Source: Streptomyces sp. CB02414 (GTDB lineage Bacteria; Actinomycetota; Actinomycetes; Streptomycetales; Streptomycetaceae). From it: 64,000 nt of DNA. The notes under the pieces were generated by a model, which worked only from the letters and a program-made list of their open reading frames with translations, was not told the DNA's origin and made no database searches. Location: the NCBI RefSeq assembly GCF_001905385.1, contig NZ_LIPF01000006.1, forward strand, positions 365,291-429,290. The letters run 5' to 3'. Within the stretch, counting starts at the first letter, position 1. Each line of letters starts with the position of its first letter. The position numbers were made by a program, and so were the translations under genes. Shown in pieces: positions 41,657 through 50,594 of this stretch.

Positions 41657-43159
41657 ATGAGTGCCACCCGGACAGGTGAGCCGGCCGCGCCCGCGGAAGC
41701 CGACCCCCGCCGCTGGTGGGGGCTGGTGGTGATCGCCCTGGCCCAGCTGATGGTCGTACTGGACGCGACCATCGTGAACATCGCGCTGCCCTCCGCCCAG
41801 CGCGACCTGGGCATGTCCGACGGCAACCGGCAGTGGGTGATCACCGCCTACACCCTGGCCTTCGGCGGCCTGCTGCTGCTCGGCGGGCGGATCGCGGACC
41901 TGGTGGGCCGTAAGCGCACCTTCGTCATCGGGCTGATCGGCTTCGCCGTCGCCTCCGCGATCGGCGGCGCCGCCACCACCCCGGCGATGCTCTTCGGCGC
42001 CCGCGCGCTCCAGGGCGTCTTCGCCGCCGTCCTGGCGCCGTCCGCGCTGTCCCTGATGACGACGACCTTCACGGACCCCAAGGAGCGCGGGAAGGCCTTC
42101 GGCATCTACGGCGCGCTCGCGGCCAGCGGCGCCGCGGTCGGTTTCATCGTCGGCGGTGTGCTCACCGAGTACCTGAACTGGCGCTGGTGTCTGTACGTCA
42201 ACGTCCCCGTCGCCGTCGCCGCCGTGATCGGCGCCTTCGCCCTGCTGCACACCCGCCCCGGCCGTCCCGGCGCCCGCCTCGACGTGCCCGGCGTGCTGCT
42301 GGGCTGCGGCGGGCTGGTCGCCCTCGTCTACGGCTTCAGCGAGGCGCAGCCGCGCGGCTGGACCGACCCGCTGGTACTGGCGCTGTTCGCGGCGGGCGTC
42401 GTCCTCCTCGCGGTCTTCGTGTGGTGGCAGACCCGGGCGCCGGTGCCGCTGCTGCCTCTGCACGTCATCCGCGACCGCAACCGCGCCGGGTGCTTCCTGA
42501 CCATGATGCTGGCCGTCATCGGCATGTTCGGGATGTTCCTGTTCATGACCTACTACCTCCAGGAGATCCTCGGGTACTCGCCCGTGAAGACCGGCCTGGC
42601 GTTCCTGCCGATGACCGTGGCGATCGTCATCGGCTCCACGCAGATCTCGGCCCGGCTGCTGCGTCACGTGGGCCCGCGCATGCTGATGGTCCCCGGCATG
42701 CTCCTCGCCTCCGGCGGCATGGTGGTCCTCACCCAGATGACCGTGGACTCGGCGTACGCCTCCGAGATCCTGCCCGCGCTGATCCTGATGGGCCTCGGCA
42801 TGGGACTGACCTTCATGCCGGTCTTCTCCACCGCGACCGCCGGGGTCGCCCCGCAGGACTCGGGCGTGACCTCGGCGACGGTCAACACCTCGCAGCAGGT
42901 GGGCGGCTCGATCGGCACGGCTCTGCTCAACACGGTCGCGACCAGCACCAGCGCCTCCTGGATCACCTCCCACCTCACCGACCCGGCCCAGCGGGAGCAG
43001 GTCGTCCGGGAGGGCATCGTCCACGGCTACACGGTCGCCATCTGGCTGGCCGCCGGCATCATGCTGCTGGCGGGCCTGATCGCGGGCCTGATGGTGACGG
43101 CGAAGGCCCCGAAGCACGGCACCCCGGCCGACCGGCCGGTGCCGGAACCGGTGGCCTAG
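41657..43159 (+). CDS. MFS drug-type exporter (DHA2 family, 14 TM)
   Basis: 500 residues with about 14 hydrophobic helices. Motif A is GRIADLVGRKRTFVIG, motif C region GAAVGFIVGGVLTEYLNWRWCLYVNVPVA is typical of EmrB/QacA. Late signature DSGVTSATVNTSQQVGGSIGTALL is also DHA2. Proton-driven efflux of toxic compounds or antibiotics is expected. No TetR regulator is adjacent; two imperfect direct repeats (CCTTTCGGCTGCCG and CCTTTCGACTGCCG, about 41577-41606) precede it. Confidence 0.9.
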   Translation: MSATRTGEPAAPAEADPRRWWGLVVIALAQLMVVLDATIVNIALPSAQRDLGMSDGNRQWVITAYTLAFGGLLLLGGRIADLVGRKRTFVIGLIGFAVASAIGGAATTPAMLFGARALQGVFAAVLAPSALSLMTTTFTDPKERGKAFGIYGALAASGAAVGFIVGGVLTEYLNWRWCLYVNVPVAVAAVIGAFALLHTRPGRPGARLDVPGVLLGCGGLVALVYGFSEAQPRGWTDPLVLALFAAGVVLLAVFVWWQTRAPVPLLPLHVIRDRNRAGCFLTMMLAVIGMFGMFLFMTYYLQEILGYSPVKTGLAFLPMTVAIVIGSTQISARLLRHVGPRMLMVPGMLLASGGMVVLTQMTVDSAYASEILPALILMGLGMGLTFMPVFSTATAGVAPQDSGVTSATVNTSQQVGGSIGTALLNTVATSTSASWITSHLTDPAQREQVVREGIVHGYTVAIWLAAGIMLLAGLIAGLMVTAKAPKHGTPADRPVPEPVA

Positions 43160-43256
43160 GCCCTGGCGTCGCCGGGCAGGCGGGAATTTGACGACAGGGC
43201 CCAGGGGGACGTCGCAGGAGTCCCGTCCCGCCGTGCGCGGGGCCCTGCGGTGTGTG

Positions 43257-44666
43257 TCAGCTCCGGCCGGACACCCGGTCCGCGATCCGCGCCAGCCGGG
43301 AGGAACCGGCGCTGTGCGTGGCGCGTTCGCGCCGGTCGGCCTCGCGGTAGACGGCGTACATGCCCTGCACGCCGAGCCAGCGCAGCGGCTCCGGTTCCCA
43401 GCGGCGCACCCGGTGGTTCACCCAGGGCAGGTCGGTGAGGTCGGTGCGGCCGCCCTGGCCGGAGTCGCGCAGGACCAGGTCGCACAGGGTGCGGGCGGCG
43501 AGGTTGGCGGTGGCGACACCGGAGCCGACGTAGCCGCCCGCCCAGCCGAGGCCCGTCGAGCGGTCCAGGGTGACGGTGGCGCACCAGTCGCGGGGCACGC
43601 CGAGGACGCCCGACCAGGCGTGCTCGATGCGGAGCCCGGCGAGGGCGGGGAAGAAGCGGACCAGGATCTCGCGCAGCGCCTCGACGGTCGCCGCCTGGGT
43701 GGTGCCGTCGTTGTCGGTGCGGGAGCCGAAGCGGTACGGCACCCCGCGCCCGCCCAGCGCGATCCGGCCGTCGGCGGTGCGCTGGGCGTACATGTAGGCG
43801 TGCGCCATGTCGCCGAGGGTCTCGCGGCCCGCCCAGCCGGCCGACTCCCACTGCTCGTCGGTGAGCGGCTCGGTGGCGATCATCGAGGAGTTCATGGGCA
43901 GCCAGGTGCGCTTCTGGCCCTTGAGGGAGGCGGTGAAGCCCTCGGTGCAGCGCAGGACGTGGGGTGCGCGGACGGTGCCGTAGGGGGTCGTGGCGTGCCG
44001 GGGAGTGATCTCCGTGACGGGCGTCGACTCGTGGATGGTGACGCCGAGGCGTTCGACGGCCGTCGCGAGGCCCTTGACCAGCTTCACCGGGTGCAGGCGG
44101 GCGCCGTGCGGGGTCCAGGTCGAGCCGACGGCGCCGGCGACGCGGATCCGCTCGGCCGTCTCGCGGGCGCCGTACAGCTCCCGGTCCTTCTCGCCGTACG
44201 CCAGCTCGGCCTCGTGGAACGCCTTCAGCCGGGCCGCCTGGGCCGGTGTGCACGCCACTTCGAGGACGCCGCCCTTGTGGACGTCGGCGTCGATGCCCTC
44301 GGCCCCGGCGGCGCGGATCACCTCGTCGACGGTGTCGTTCATCGCCCGCTGGAGGCGCACGGCCGCCTCGTGGCCGTGGAGCTTGGCGTACCGGTCGCGG
44401 CCCGCGATCCCGTTGTAGAGCCAGCCGCCGTTGCGGCCGGAGGCGCCGTAGCCGCAGAACTTCTGCTCCAGGACGGTGATCCGCAGGAAGGGCGCGGCCT
44501 TCTTGAGGTAGTAGGCCGTCCACAGGCCCGTGTATCCGCCGCCGACGATCACCACGTCGGCGGACGCGTCACCGTCGAGCGGTTCCCGGACCGTCGCCGG
44601 GAGACCGTCGTCCGCGTACCAGTAGGAGATGCCGCCGTTCACGACGCCGCTGTTCGGGCTGCTCAT
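43257..44666 (-). CDS. FAD-dependent oxidoreductase (DAO family, glycine/D-amino acid oxidase type)
   Basis: 469 residues. Dinucleotide motif DVVIVGGGYTGLWTAYYLKK starts at residue 37, and the conserved FCGYGASGRNGGWL follows as in gamma-glutamylputrescine oxidase (PuuB) and related amine oxidases. The C-terminal TGLGWAGGYVGSGVATANLAART binds FAD. It oxidises an amino acid or polyamine derivative, producing H2O2 (family inference). ATG 44666. Divergent from the aminoglycoside phosphotransferase-like gene. Confidence 0.87.
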   Translation of the reverse strand: MSSPNSGVVNGGISYWYADDGLPATVREPLDGDASADVVIVGGGYTGLWTAYYLKKAAPFLRITVLEQKFCGYGASGRNGGWLYNGIAGRDRYAKLHGHEAAVRLQRAMNDTVDEVIRAAGAEGIDADVHKGGVLEVACTPAQAARLKAFHEAELAYGEKDRELYGARETAERIRVAGAVGSTWTPHGARLHPVKLVKGLATAVERLGVTIHESTPVTEITPRHATTPYGTVRAPHVLRCTEGFTASLKGQKRTWLPMNSSMIATEPLTDEQWESAGWAGRETLGDMAHAYMYAQRTADGRIALGGRGVPYRFGSRTDNDGTTQAATVEALREILVRFFPALAGLRIEHAWSGVLGVPRDWCATVTLDRSTGLGWAGGYVGSGVATANLAARTLCDLVLRDSGQGGRTDLTDLPWVNHRVRRWEPEPLRWLGVQGMYAVYREADRRERATHSAGSSRLARIADRVSGRS

Positions 44667-44796
44667 GGCCAGGACGTTAGCCCTGGTGAGCCGGGGCTGT
44701 CTGCTTCGGATTCCGTTGAATTTCCCGGCGCGGGACGCTCCTTGCGGCCCGGAATCCGGGTGACCGCGGCGCCGGGCACCGGTAGCGTCGGCCGAC

Positions 44797-45678
44797 GTGA
44801 TCGACGTTCCGGACGCGCTGGCGGCCTCGCAGGCGAAGTACAACGGAGAGGCGGGCCGCGCCTTCGTCGACGCGCTGCCCGCGCTGGCGGCCGAGTTCCT
44901 GGACCGGTGGGGGCTGCGCCTCGACGGGCCCGCCATGCACGGCTGGGCCGCCCTCGTGCTGCCCGTGGTGCGCGGCGACGGCACCCCGGCCGCGCTCAAG
45001 CTCCAGATCCTCGACGCGGAGACCGAGGGCGAGCCCGTCGCCCTGCGCCGGTGGGACGGCGACGGGGCCGTGCGGCTGCTCGACCACGACCCGACCACCG
45101 GCACCATGCTGCTGGAGCGGCTGGACCCGGCCCGCACGCTCGGGCACGTCGCGGACTCCCGCGAGGCCGTCCAGGTCATCGCCCGGCTGCTCGCCCACCT
45201 CACCGCGACCCCGGCACCGCCCGGTCTGCGCCGCCTCGGGGACATCGCGCGGGGCATGCTGGAGCGGACGCCCGGGACCCTGGAGCGCGTCCCCGACCCG
45301 GCGGACCGGCGCCTGGTCGCCGACTGCGCGGCCGCCGTGCGGGAGGTCGTGGACGAGCCCGGCGACCGGCTGCTCCACTGGGACCTGCACTACGACAACG
45401 TCCTCGGCTCCGACCGCGCCCCGTGGCTGGCCATCGACCCCAAGCCGCTGGCCGGCGACCCCGCCTTCGACCTGCTGCCCGCCCTCGACAACCGCTACGA
45501 CCCGGACGAGACCCTGTGGCGCTTCGACGCCATGACCGACATCCTCGGCCTCGACCGGGAACGGGCCCGCGCCTGGAGCCTCGGCCGCGTCCTGCAGAAC
45601 TGTCTGTGGAACGTCGAGGACGGCGACCCGCTGGAGCCCGAGCAGCTGGAGATCGGGCGGTTGCTGCGCACCCGGTGA
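44797..45678 (+). CDS. Aminoglycoside/hydroxyurea phosphotransferase family kinase
   Basis: 293 residues from GTG. The kinase core shows AALKLQILDAETEGEPVALRRW (ATP-binding), the Brenner motif LLHWDLHYDNVL (HxDxxxxN, here HWDLHYDN) and WLAIDPKPLAGDPAFDLLP (metal-binding D). These blocks match the APH(6)/hydroxyurea-kinase (Hur) group, PF04655. Phosphorylation of a small hydroxyl compound is expected; real antibiotic resistance is not shown. Confidence 0.85.
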   Translation: MIDVPDALAASQAKYNGEAGRAFVDALPALAAEFLDRWGLRLDGPAMHGWAALVLPVVRGDGTPAALKLQILDAETEGEPVALRRWDGDGAVRLLDHDPTTGTMLLERLDPARTLGHVADSREAVQVIARLLAHLTATPAPPGLRRLGDIARGMLERTPGTLERVPDPADRRLVADCAAAVREVVDEPGDRLLHWDLHYDNVLGSDRAPWLAIDPKPLAGDPAFDLLPALDNRYDPDETLWRFDAMTDILGLDRERARAWSLGRVLQNCLWNVEDGDPLEPEQLEIGRLLRTR

Positions 45679-45722
45679 GCCGCCGGACGTGATCGCCCCC
45701 CCCGATGCGCCGGAGGAGGGCC

Positions 45723-48686
45723 TCAGTCACGCGCGACCGGACGGGCCTCGTGGGGCCGGGCGGGCCCCAGGGCGGCCGGGAGTTCGGTGCGGCGGCGTAT
45801 GCGGAGCTTGCGGTAGGTGCTGGTCAGATGGGTCTCCACGGTGCGCCGGGCGAGGTGGAGCAGGTCGGCGATCTCGGTGTTGGTGCGGCCGGCGGCGGCC
45901 AGTTCGGCGATCCGGCGTTCGCTGCCGGTCAGCGCCCCGGAGCCGGTCCCGGCGGTCGCCGGGCTCCGGGCGCCGCTGTCCCGCAGGGCCTGCCCGGCCA
46001 GGCCCAGCAGCCGTACGGCGCCCTTGCGTTCGGCCAGTTCCGCCGCCTCGCGCAGGCGGTCCCGGGCGCGGCCGCGTTCACCGGCGGCGAGGAGCTGGCG
46101 GCCCTGGGCGAGCAGCGCCTCGATCAGCTCCGTGCCGGTGTCGACGGGCCCCTCCCGCAGGGTCCGTACGGCGTCCTCGGCCAGCTTCAGGCCGCGCCGT
46201 CCGCCGGTCGCGGTGCCCAGCACGCGCAGGGCGCGGCCCACCGTGCGCGGGGTGTTCCACACCCGGGCCAGCCGCAGTTCCTCCGTCGCCAGGGCCAGCG
46301 CCTCCTGGCCGCCGCCCAGCGCCAGCCGGCACTCCGCGACCGCCGTCCGCCACGGGGTGACGACGGGGCTGACCACGTCGCGGGCCGTCTGCCGCCGCCC
46401 GCACTCCAGGAAGTCGTGCACCGCTCCCACCACGTCACCGGCGGCGGCCCGCTGCACGCCCCGCGCGTACAGGAAGCGGTTCACCTCCCAGCCCTCCGGC
46501 GCCCGGCGCAGGTCGAAGGCGTGCGCGAGCCGTTCGGCCTCCTCGGTGCGCCCGGTGTGGACGAGCGCCAGCAGGGCGTGCGCGTCCCGGTTGGTGGGTC
46601 CGGTGCGGGAGGCCGCCGTGTCGCTGCGCCGGTCGTCGGCGAGCAGGCGGGCGTGGTCGCCGCGGGCGGCGGCGATGTCGGCGCGGGTGTTGAGGAGCGC
46701 GTGCTGCATCGGGTGCAGCAGCGCGGGGTGCTGCCCGGCCAGCCCGCGCTCCACGAGCCGTTCCGCCTCGTCGAGTTCGTCCGCCCACTGGGCGACCGCG
46801 GCCGCCGTACCCAGCAGGTACGGCTCCGCCAGCGGGTCGCCGGGCTGCGCGAGCAGGGCCCGTACGCGCGTCATCGCCTCCTCGGCCGAGATCAGCCCGG
46901 CGGTCGCCCCGTACCGCACCAGCAGCACCTGGCCGGCGGTGCCCAGCACCTCCGGCGTGTGCTCACCGGTCTCGCACAGCGACCGGTACACCTCCTGGCG
47001 GGTTGCCAGGTCCTCGTCGGACAGCAGCGCTCCGGCGGCCTGCACGGTCCGGGCGAGACCCGGGTGGCCGGACAGCCGGCCCTCCGTGCGGCGCAGTACG
47101 TCCATGGCCGTACGGATCTCCCCGCGGGCCGCGAGGGCGGTGCCCAGGGCGACGGCCGTACGGACCCGGTTGCGGGGTTCGGCCGGCAGGTGCTGGGCCT
47201 CGGCGAGGCGCGCGATGGCGGCGGGGGCGTCGGCCGACGCGTACTCCAGGGAGCCCAGTTCGGTCAGCAGGCGCTGCCGCAGGTCGTCGGCGAGCGGCTC
47301 GTCCAGCGCCCGGCGCAGGTAGGCGACGGCGTCGGCGGGCCGGGCGTCGTGCACGGCGACGGTCACCGCGTCCCGCAGCACCCGCAGCGCCCAGGGCGGT
47401 CCGGCGGCCGGCGTCCGCAGCAGGTGCCGGGCGACCGCCTCGACCCGGCCGCCCCGGCGCAGCGACGCCTCCGCGGCCGCCCGGTGCGCCGCCTCCCGGC
47501 GGGGCCTGGGCCAGCCGGTGAGCACGGCGTCGCGCAGCAGCGGGTGGGCGTAGCGGGGGCGGCCGGAGGCGTCGCGCCGCAGCAGCCCGAGCCGCGTCAT
47601 GGCGGCGAGCCACCCGGCGACGCGGGCGGGGTCGGCCCCGGCCGCTTCGGCGAGCAGGTCGACCGGGTCACCGGCATCCGCGCCGCCCCACAGCCCACCC
47701 CGCCCATCGGCGTACGTCTCGGGAAACGGGCCGTGTCCGCCACCCGCGTCCCGGCCGACGCGCAGACCGTCCGGCCCACCGGCACCCGCTCCGCCCCACA
47801 GCCCACCCACACCCGTCTCGGCCGGCAGCCTCCCCGCGTCGGTGTCCGGGTCCTGCGGCCACGCCTGCTCCAGTGCCGCCAGGCAGCGGGCCACGTCGGC
47901 CGTCGCGGTTCCGGCGCTGTTCAGCCACCAGGAGACGGCCGCCGGGTAGCTCCCGGGATACAGCTCGGCGCAGGTGGCGGGCAGCGGCGGCACGCCGTCG
48001 GGTGCGGAGCCGGCCCCGCGCAGGTCGTCCAGCAGGGCGTGCAGCAGCAGCGGGCTGCCCGCACCGGCCCGCACGCACTGGGCCGTCCAGCGCGGCCCGG
48101 CTCCCGGGAAGGCCGCCCGGACGATCCCGGCGGCCGCCGCGTCGCCGATCGGGGCGAGGGTGTGGGTGCGTACGAGGGAGGGCGACAGGGCCTGGGTCAG
48201 CCCGGCCGGCCGCGGGTCGATGTCGTACTGACTGCGCTCGGTGGCCACCAGCAGTACCGGTAATCGGTCCAGCCGCCGGGCGGCCTCCAGCAGCCAGCGC
48301 CGCGAGGGGTCGTCGGCCAGGTGGACGTCGTCGACGGCCACCAGCAGCGGGCCCTCGTCCGCGTACGACCGCAGCAGCCGCCACAGCCGGGCCGCGCTGC
48401 CGCGGTCGTCACCGCCTGGCGCGAGGTCCGTGAACTCCGGGACCGGCCCGAGGAGTTGCAGGACCGTGGCGAAGGGCACCGCCGTGTCCTCGGGCGAGCA
48501 GCGTGCGTGCAGCACCCGCAGGCCGCGACCGGCGGCGTGCCGTGCGGCGCGCTCCAGGACGGCGGTCCGGCCGGTACCCGTGGCCCCGCGCAGCAGGACG
48601 AACCCGCCGGTGCCGGCCCGGGCGCGCTCGGTCTCCCCCGCCACCAGCGCCTGGGCGTCGTCACGTTCACGGAGCGGTCCGGTCAT
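45723..48686 (-). CDS. Large LuxR-family ATP-binding regulator (LAL type) at the edge of the CIS locus
   Basis: 987 residues. An N-terminal STAND-like ATPase has a P-loop GATGTGRTAVLE, with Arg where Lys is normal, and a Walker B LLVAVDDVHLAD. A central helical TPR-like region is interrupted near residues 300-355 by a Gly/Asp-rich insert (VGGLWGGAGAGGPDGLRVG, and a near repeat GRGGLWGGADAGDPVDLL). The C-terminal LuxR domain is LTGSERRIAELAAAGRTNTEIADLLHLARRTVETHLTSTYRKLRI. ATG 48686 has AGGAGG upstream. Divergent from a smaller LuxR gene; together they likely control the injection-system genes. Confidence 0.85.
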   Translation of the reverse strand: MTGPLRERDDAQALVAGETERARAGTGGFVLLRGATGTGRTAVLERAARHAAGRGLRVLHARCSPEDTAVPFATVLQLLGPVPEFTDLAPGGDDRGSAARLWRLLRSYADEGPLLVAVDDVHLADDPSRRWLLEAARRLDRLPVLLVATERSQYDIDPRPAGLTQALSPSLVRTHTLAPIGDAAAAGIVRAAFPGAGPRWTAQCVRAGAGSPLLLHALLDDLRGAGSAPDGVPPLPATCAELYPGSYPAAVSWWLNSAGTATADVARCLAALEQAWPQDPDTDAGRLPAETGVGGLWGGAGAGGPDGLRVGRDAGGGHGPFPETYADGRGGLWGGADAGDPVDLLAEAAGADPARVAGWLAAMTRLGLLRRDASGRPRYAHPLLRDAVLTGWPRPRREAAHRAAAEASLRRGGRVEAVARHLLRTPAAGPPWALRVLRDAVTVAVHDARPADAVAYLRRALDEPLADDLRQRLLTELGSLEYASADAPAAIARLAEAQHLPAEPRNRVRTAVALGTALAARGEIRTAMDVLRRTEGRLSGHPGLARTVQAAGALLSDEDLATRQEVYRSLCETGEHTPEVLGTAGQVLLVRYGATAGLISAEEAMTRVRALLAQPGDPLAEPYLLGTAAAVAQWADELDEAERLVERGLAGQHPALLHPMQHALLNTRADIAAARGDHARLLADDRRSDTAASRTGPTNRDAHALLALVHTGRTEEAERLAHAFDLRRAPEGWEVNRFLYARGVQRAAAGDVVGAVHDFLECGRRQTARDVVSPVVTPWRTAVAECRLALGGGQEALALATEELRLARVWNTPRTVGRALRVLGTATGGRRGLKLAEDAVRTLREGPVDTGTELIEALLAQGRQLLAAGERGRARDRLREAAELAERKGAVRLLGLAGQALRDSGARSPATAGTGSGALTGSERRIAELAAAGRTNTEIADLLHLARRTVETHLTSTYRKLRIRRRTELPAALGPARPHEARPVARD

Positions 48687-49042
48687 CGGGTGCCTCCTGT
48701 GGTGGATGGTGCTCCCCCGGTCTGTGAGACGTTCGAACGCGGACGGGGGTGGTGTGAAGTGGCCCACGCGCGGCGACGGATTCCGTGGGCCGGACGGCGG
48801 CTGTGGCGAGGCTCACGGTGGCCCGCGCCCGCGTCCACAAGCCCGCACCCCCTTGCGCAGGACCTTTCTGACCTGCATGAACGCCCCCACTGGACGCGAT
48901 GACGACGACTGTTCCCGTGGTCTCGTGGTGCGCCTCGTGGTGCTCCACGATTGCGCGGTCCCAGCAGTCACAGAAGTGTGGAACACGCTCATCCGCTACC
49001 GGCCAGTGCCGGACAGCGGGCACGTGAACAGGGGGGAAACGG
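48687..49042. other. 356-bp spacer between divergent regulators, with several palindromes
   Basis: Holds CGTTCGAACG (48730-48739), a hairpin or operator with arms GGCCCACG (48761-48768) and CGTGGGCC (48784-48791), and a direct repeat CTCGTGGTGC (48922-48931 and 48934-48943), spaced one helical turn. These are candidate regulator sites. No gene seen. Confidence 0.45.
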
Positions 49043-49726
49043 TTGCTCAACTCACCCCGGACCACCGCCACATCCACGCTCGGCACCGGCCGGACCACCG
49101 GTGTCACCGACCGGCGTGTCCCGGTGGCGGTGTCCGCTCCTGACCCGATCAGCCGCGAGGGCGCCGTCAGCCAGTTGCGCCGGCACCCGGAGATCGACCT
49201 GCGCGAGGAGTCCGGCCCCGGCACGGTGGCCCTGCTCATCGAGGACGCGCTGGACGAGGCGGCGCTCACCCGGCTGCGGCGGATCGTGCGCAGCGAGGGC
49301 GCGCGCGCCGTGCTCGTGATCGGCGCGATCCGCGAGAACGAACTGCTGGACGTCGTCGAGTGCGGAGTCGGCGCCATCGTGTGGCGCCACGAGGCCACCG
49401 CCCACCGGCTGGTGCAGGCCGTACTGGCCGCCGCACGCGGCGACGGCGACCTGCCCGCCGACCTCATCGGACGGCTCATCAGCCAGGTGGGCACCCTGCA
49501 CCGGGGCGCGGCGGGCCGCCCCGGCGCCCCCTCGCTGGGCCTGGCTCCCCGCGAGGTGGACGTCCTGCGACTGGTGTCCGAGGGTCTCGACACCGGTGAG
49601 ATCGCCGGCAAGCTGTCCTACTCCGAACGGACCGTCAAGAACGTCATGCACGGGCTCACCACGCGCCTTCACCTGCGCAATCGTGCGCACGCCGTGGCCT
49701 ATGCCCTGCGGGAAGGCTACATCTGA
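49043..49726 (+). CDS. LuxR-type regulator of the CIS locus
   Basis: 227 residues from a TTG with a strong GGGGGG ribosome site 7 bases before. The N-terminal part (VPVAVSAPDPISREGAVSQLRRHPEIDLREES) looks like a receiver domain but lacks the usual acidic pocket and phospho-Asp, so it is a pseudo-receiver. C-terminal HTH: LAPREVDVLRLVSEGLDTGEIAGKLSYSERTVKNVMHGLTTRLHLRNRAHAVAYAL. This arrangement is standard for the regulator next to Streptomyces CIS genes (from memory). A 28-bp palindrome follows. Confidence 0.83.
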   Translation: MLNSPRTTATSTLGTGRTTGVTDRRVPVAVSAPDPISREGAVSQLRRHPEIDLREESGPGTVALLIEDALDEAALTRLRRIVRSEGARAVLVIGAIRENELLDVVECGVGAIVWRHEATAHRLVQAVLAAARGDGDLPADLIGRLISQVGTLHRGAAGRPGAPSLGLAPREVDVLRLVSEGLDTGEIAGKLSYSERTVKNVMHGLTTRLHLRNRAHAVAYALREGYI

Positions 49727-49759
49727 CCGAACGGGCAATCAGATGCGGCCCTCCGGGAC

Positions 49760-49787
49760 CGGCCGGGCAGGCCGGCCTGCCCGGCCG
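49760..49787 (+). terminator. Palindromic terminator after the LuxR gene
   Basis: Arms CGGCCGGGCAGG (49760-49771) and CCTGCCCGGCCG (49776-49787) pair over 12 bp, with CCGG between them. It is 33 bp past the regulator stop and separates it from the DUF4255 gene. Confidence 0.65.
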
Positions 49788-49904
49788 CCGTCCCCGGCGC
49801 GCCTGCGGACGGTACGCCGGCCGGGGCACGATCGGGGACGGACGGACTGACGGTGGCCGGGCGGAACGCGGTACGGGCAAGGCGGGCAGGGCGGGAGCGC
49901 GAGA

Positions 49905-50594
49905 GTGATCCACGAGGTGGACGAGGTCCTCAAGAGCCTCCTGGGTGGCGGGGCGTTGACGGGTGCCGGCATCGACGTGTCCTTCGAGGCACCCACCCGT
50001 GACTGGGCGGCCCGGCGCAACGCCCCCTCGGTCAACGCCTACCTGTACGACATCCGGGAGGACGTGGCCCGGCGCCAGCGCGGCCAGATGGCGGTGCGCG
50101 ACGAGGACGACATCGTGGTGCGGCGCCGCCAGCCGCCGCGCTGGTTCCGGCTGTCGTACCTGGTGACGGCCTGGACGAAGACCCCGCAGGACGAACACCG
50201 GCTGCTGTCCGCCGTACTCGCCACCCTGCTGCCCCGCGAGATCCTGACGCCCGCCGAACTCCCCGGCTCCCTGGCGAAGCTGGGCCTGTCGGTGCCGCTG
50301 ACGGTGGCCGGCATCCAGACGGAGTCCCGCTCCCTCGCCGAGATCTGGTCCGCCCTGGGCGGCGAACTGAAGCCGTCCCTGGACCTGGTGGTGACCGCGC
50401 CCTTCCCCGCCTTCCCGGAGTACGACGCCGGGCCCCCGGTCACCGAGGGCGCGACGGTCCGGGTGCGCGACCTGGCCGACGACGCGGCGGCGCCCGCCGG
50501 GCGCTCCCACCGCCCCCACCAGGTCGCGGCCGCCCGCGCCGCCCGCGCCGCGGCCCGCAGGAACCCGGCCGCCCGGCCCGCGGACCCGCGGTGA
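49905..50594 (+). CDS. CIS tail terminator/cap protein (DUF4255, Pvc16-like)
   Basis: 229 residues from GTG. The DUF4255 (Pvc16 N) pattern is visible: MIHEVDEVLKSLLGGG, VSFEAPTRDWAARRNAPSVNAYLYDIREDVARR, RWFRLSYLVTAWTKTPQDEHRLLSAVLATLL. In eCIS particles this protein caps the distal end of the sheath-tube. The C-terminal 35 residues are Ala/Arg-rich and disordered. Its stop overlaps the next start (GTGA). Confidence 0.88.
   Translation: MIHEVDEVLKSLLGGGALTGAGIDVSFEAPTRDWAARRNAPSVNAYLYDIREDVARRQRGQMAVRDEDDIVVRRRQPPRWFRLSYLVTAWTKTPQDEHRLLSAVLATLLPREILTPAELPGSLAKLGLSVPLTVAGIQTESRSLAEIWSALGGELKPSLDLVVTAPFPAFPEYDAGPPVTEGATVRVRDLADDAAAPAGRSHRPHQVAAARAARAAARRNPAARPADPR

Noticed and set aside
43195..43247. 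Inverted repeat CAGGGCCC / GGGCCCTG after the MFS gene as a terminator
   Set aside because: The arms are 8 bp with a 37-nt loop; too weak to claim.
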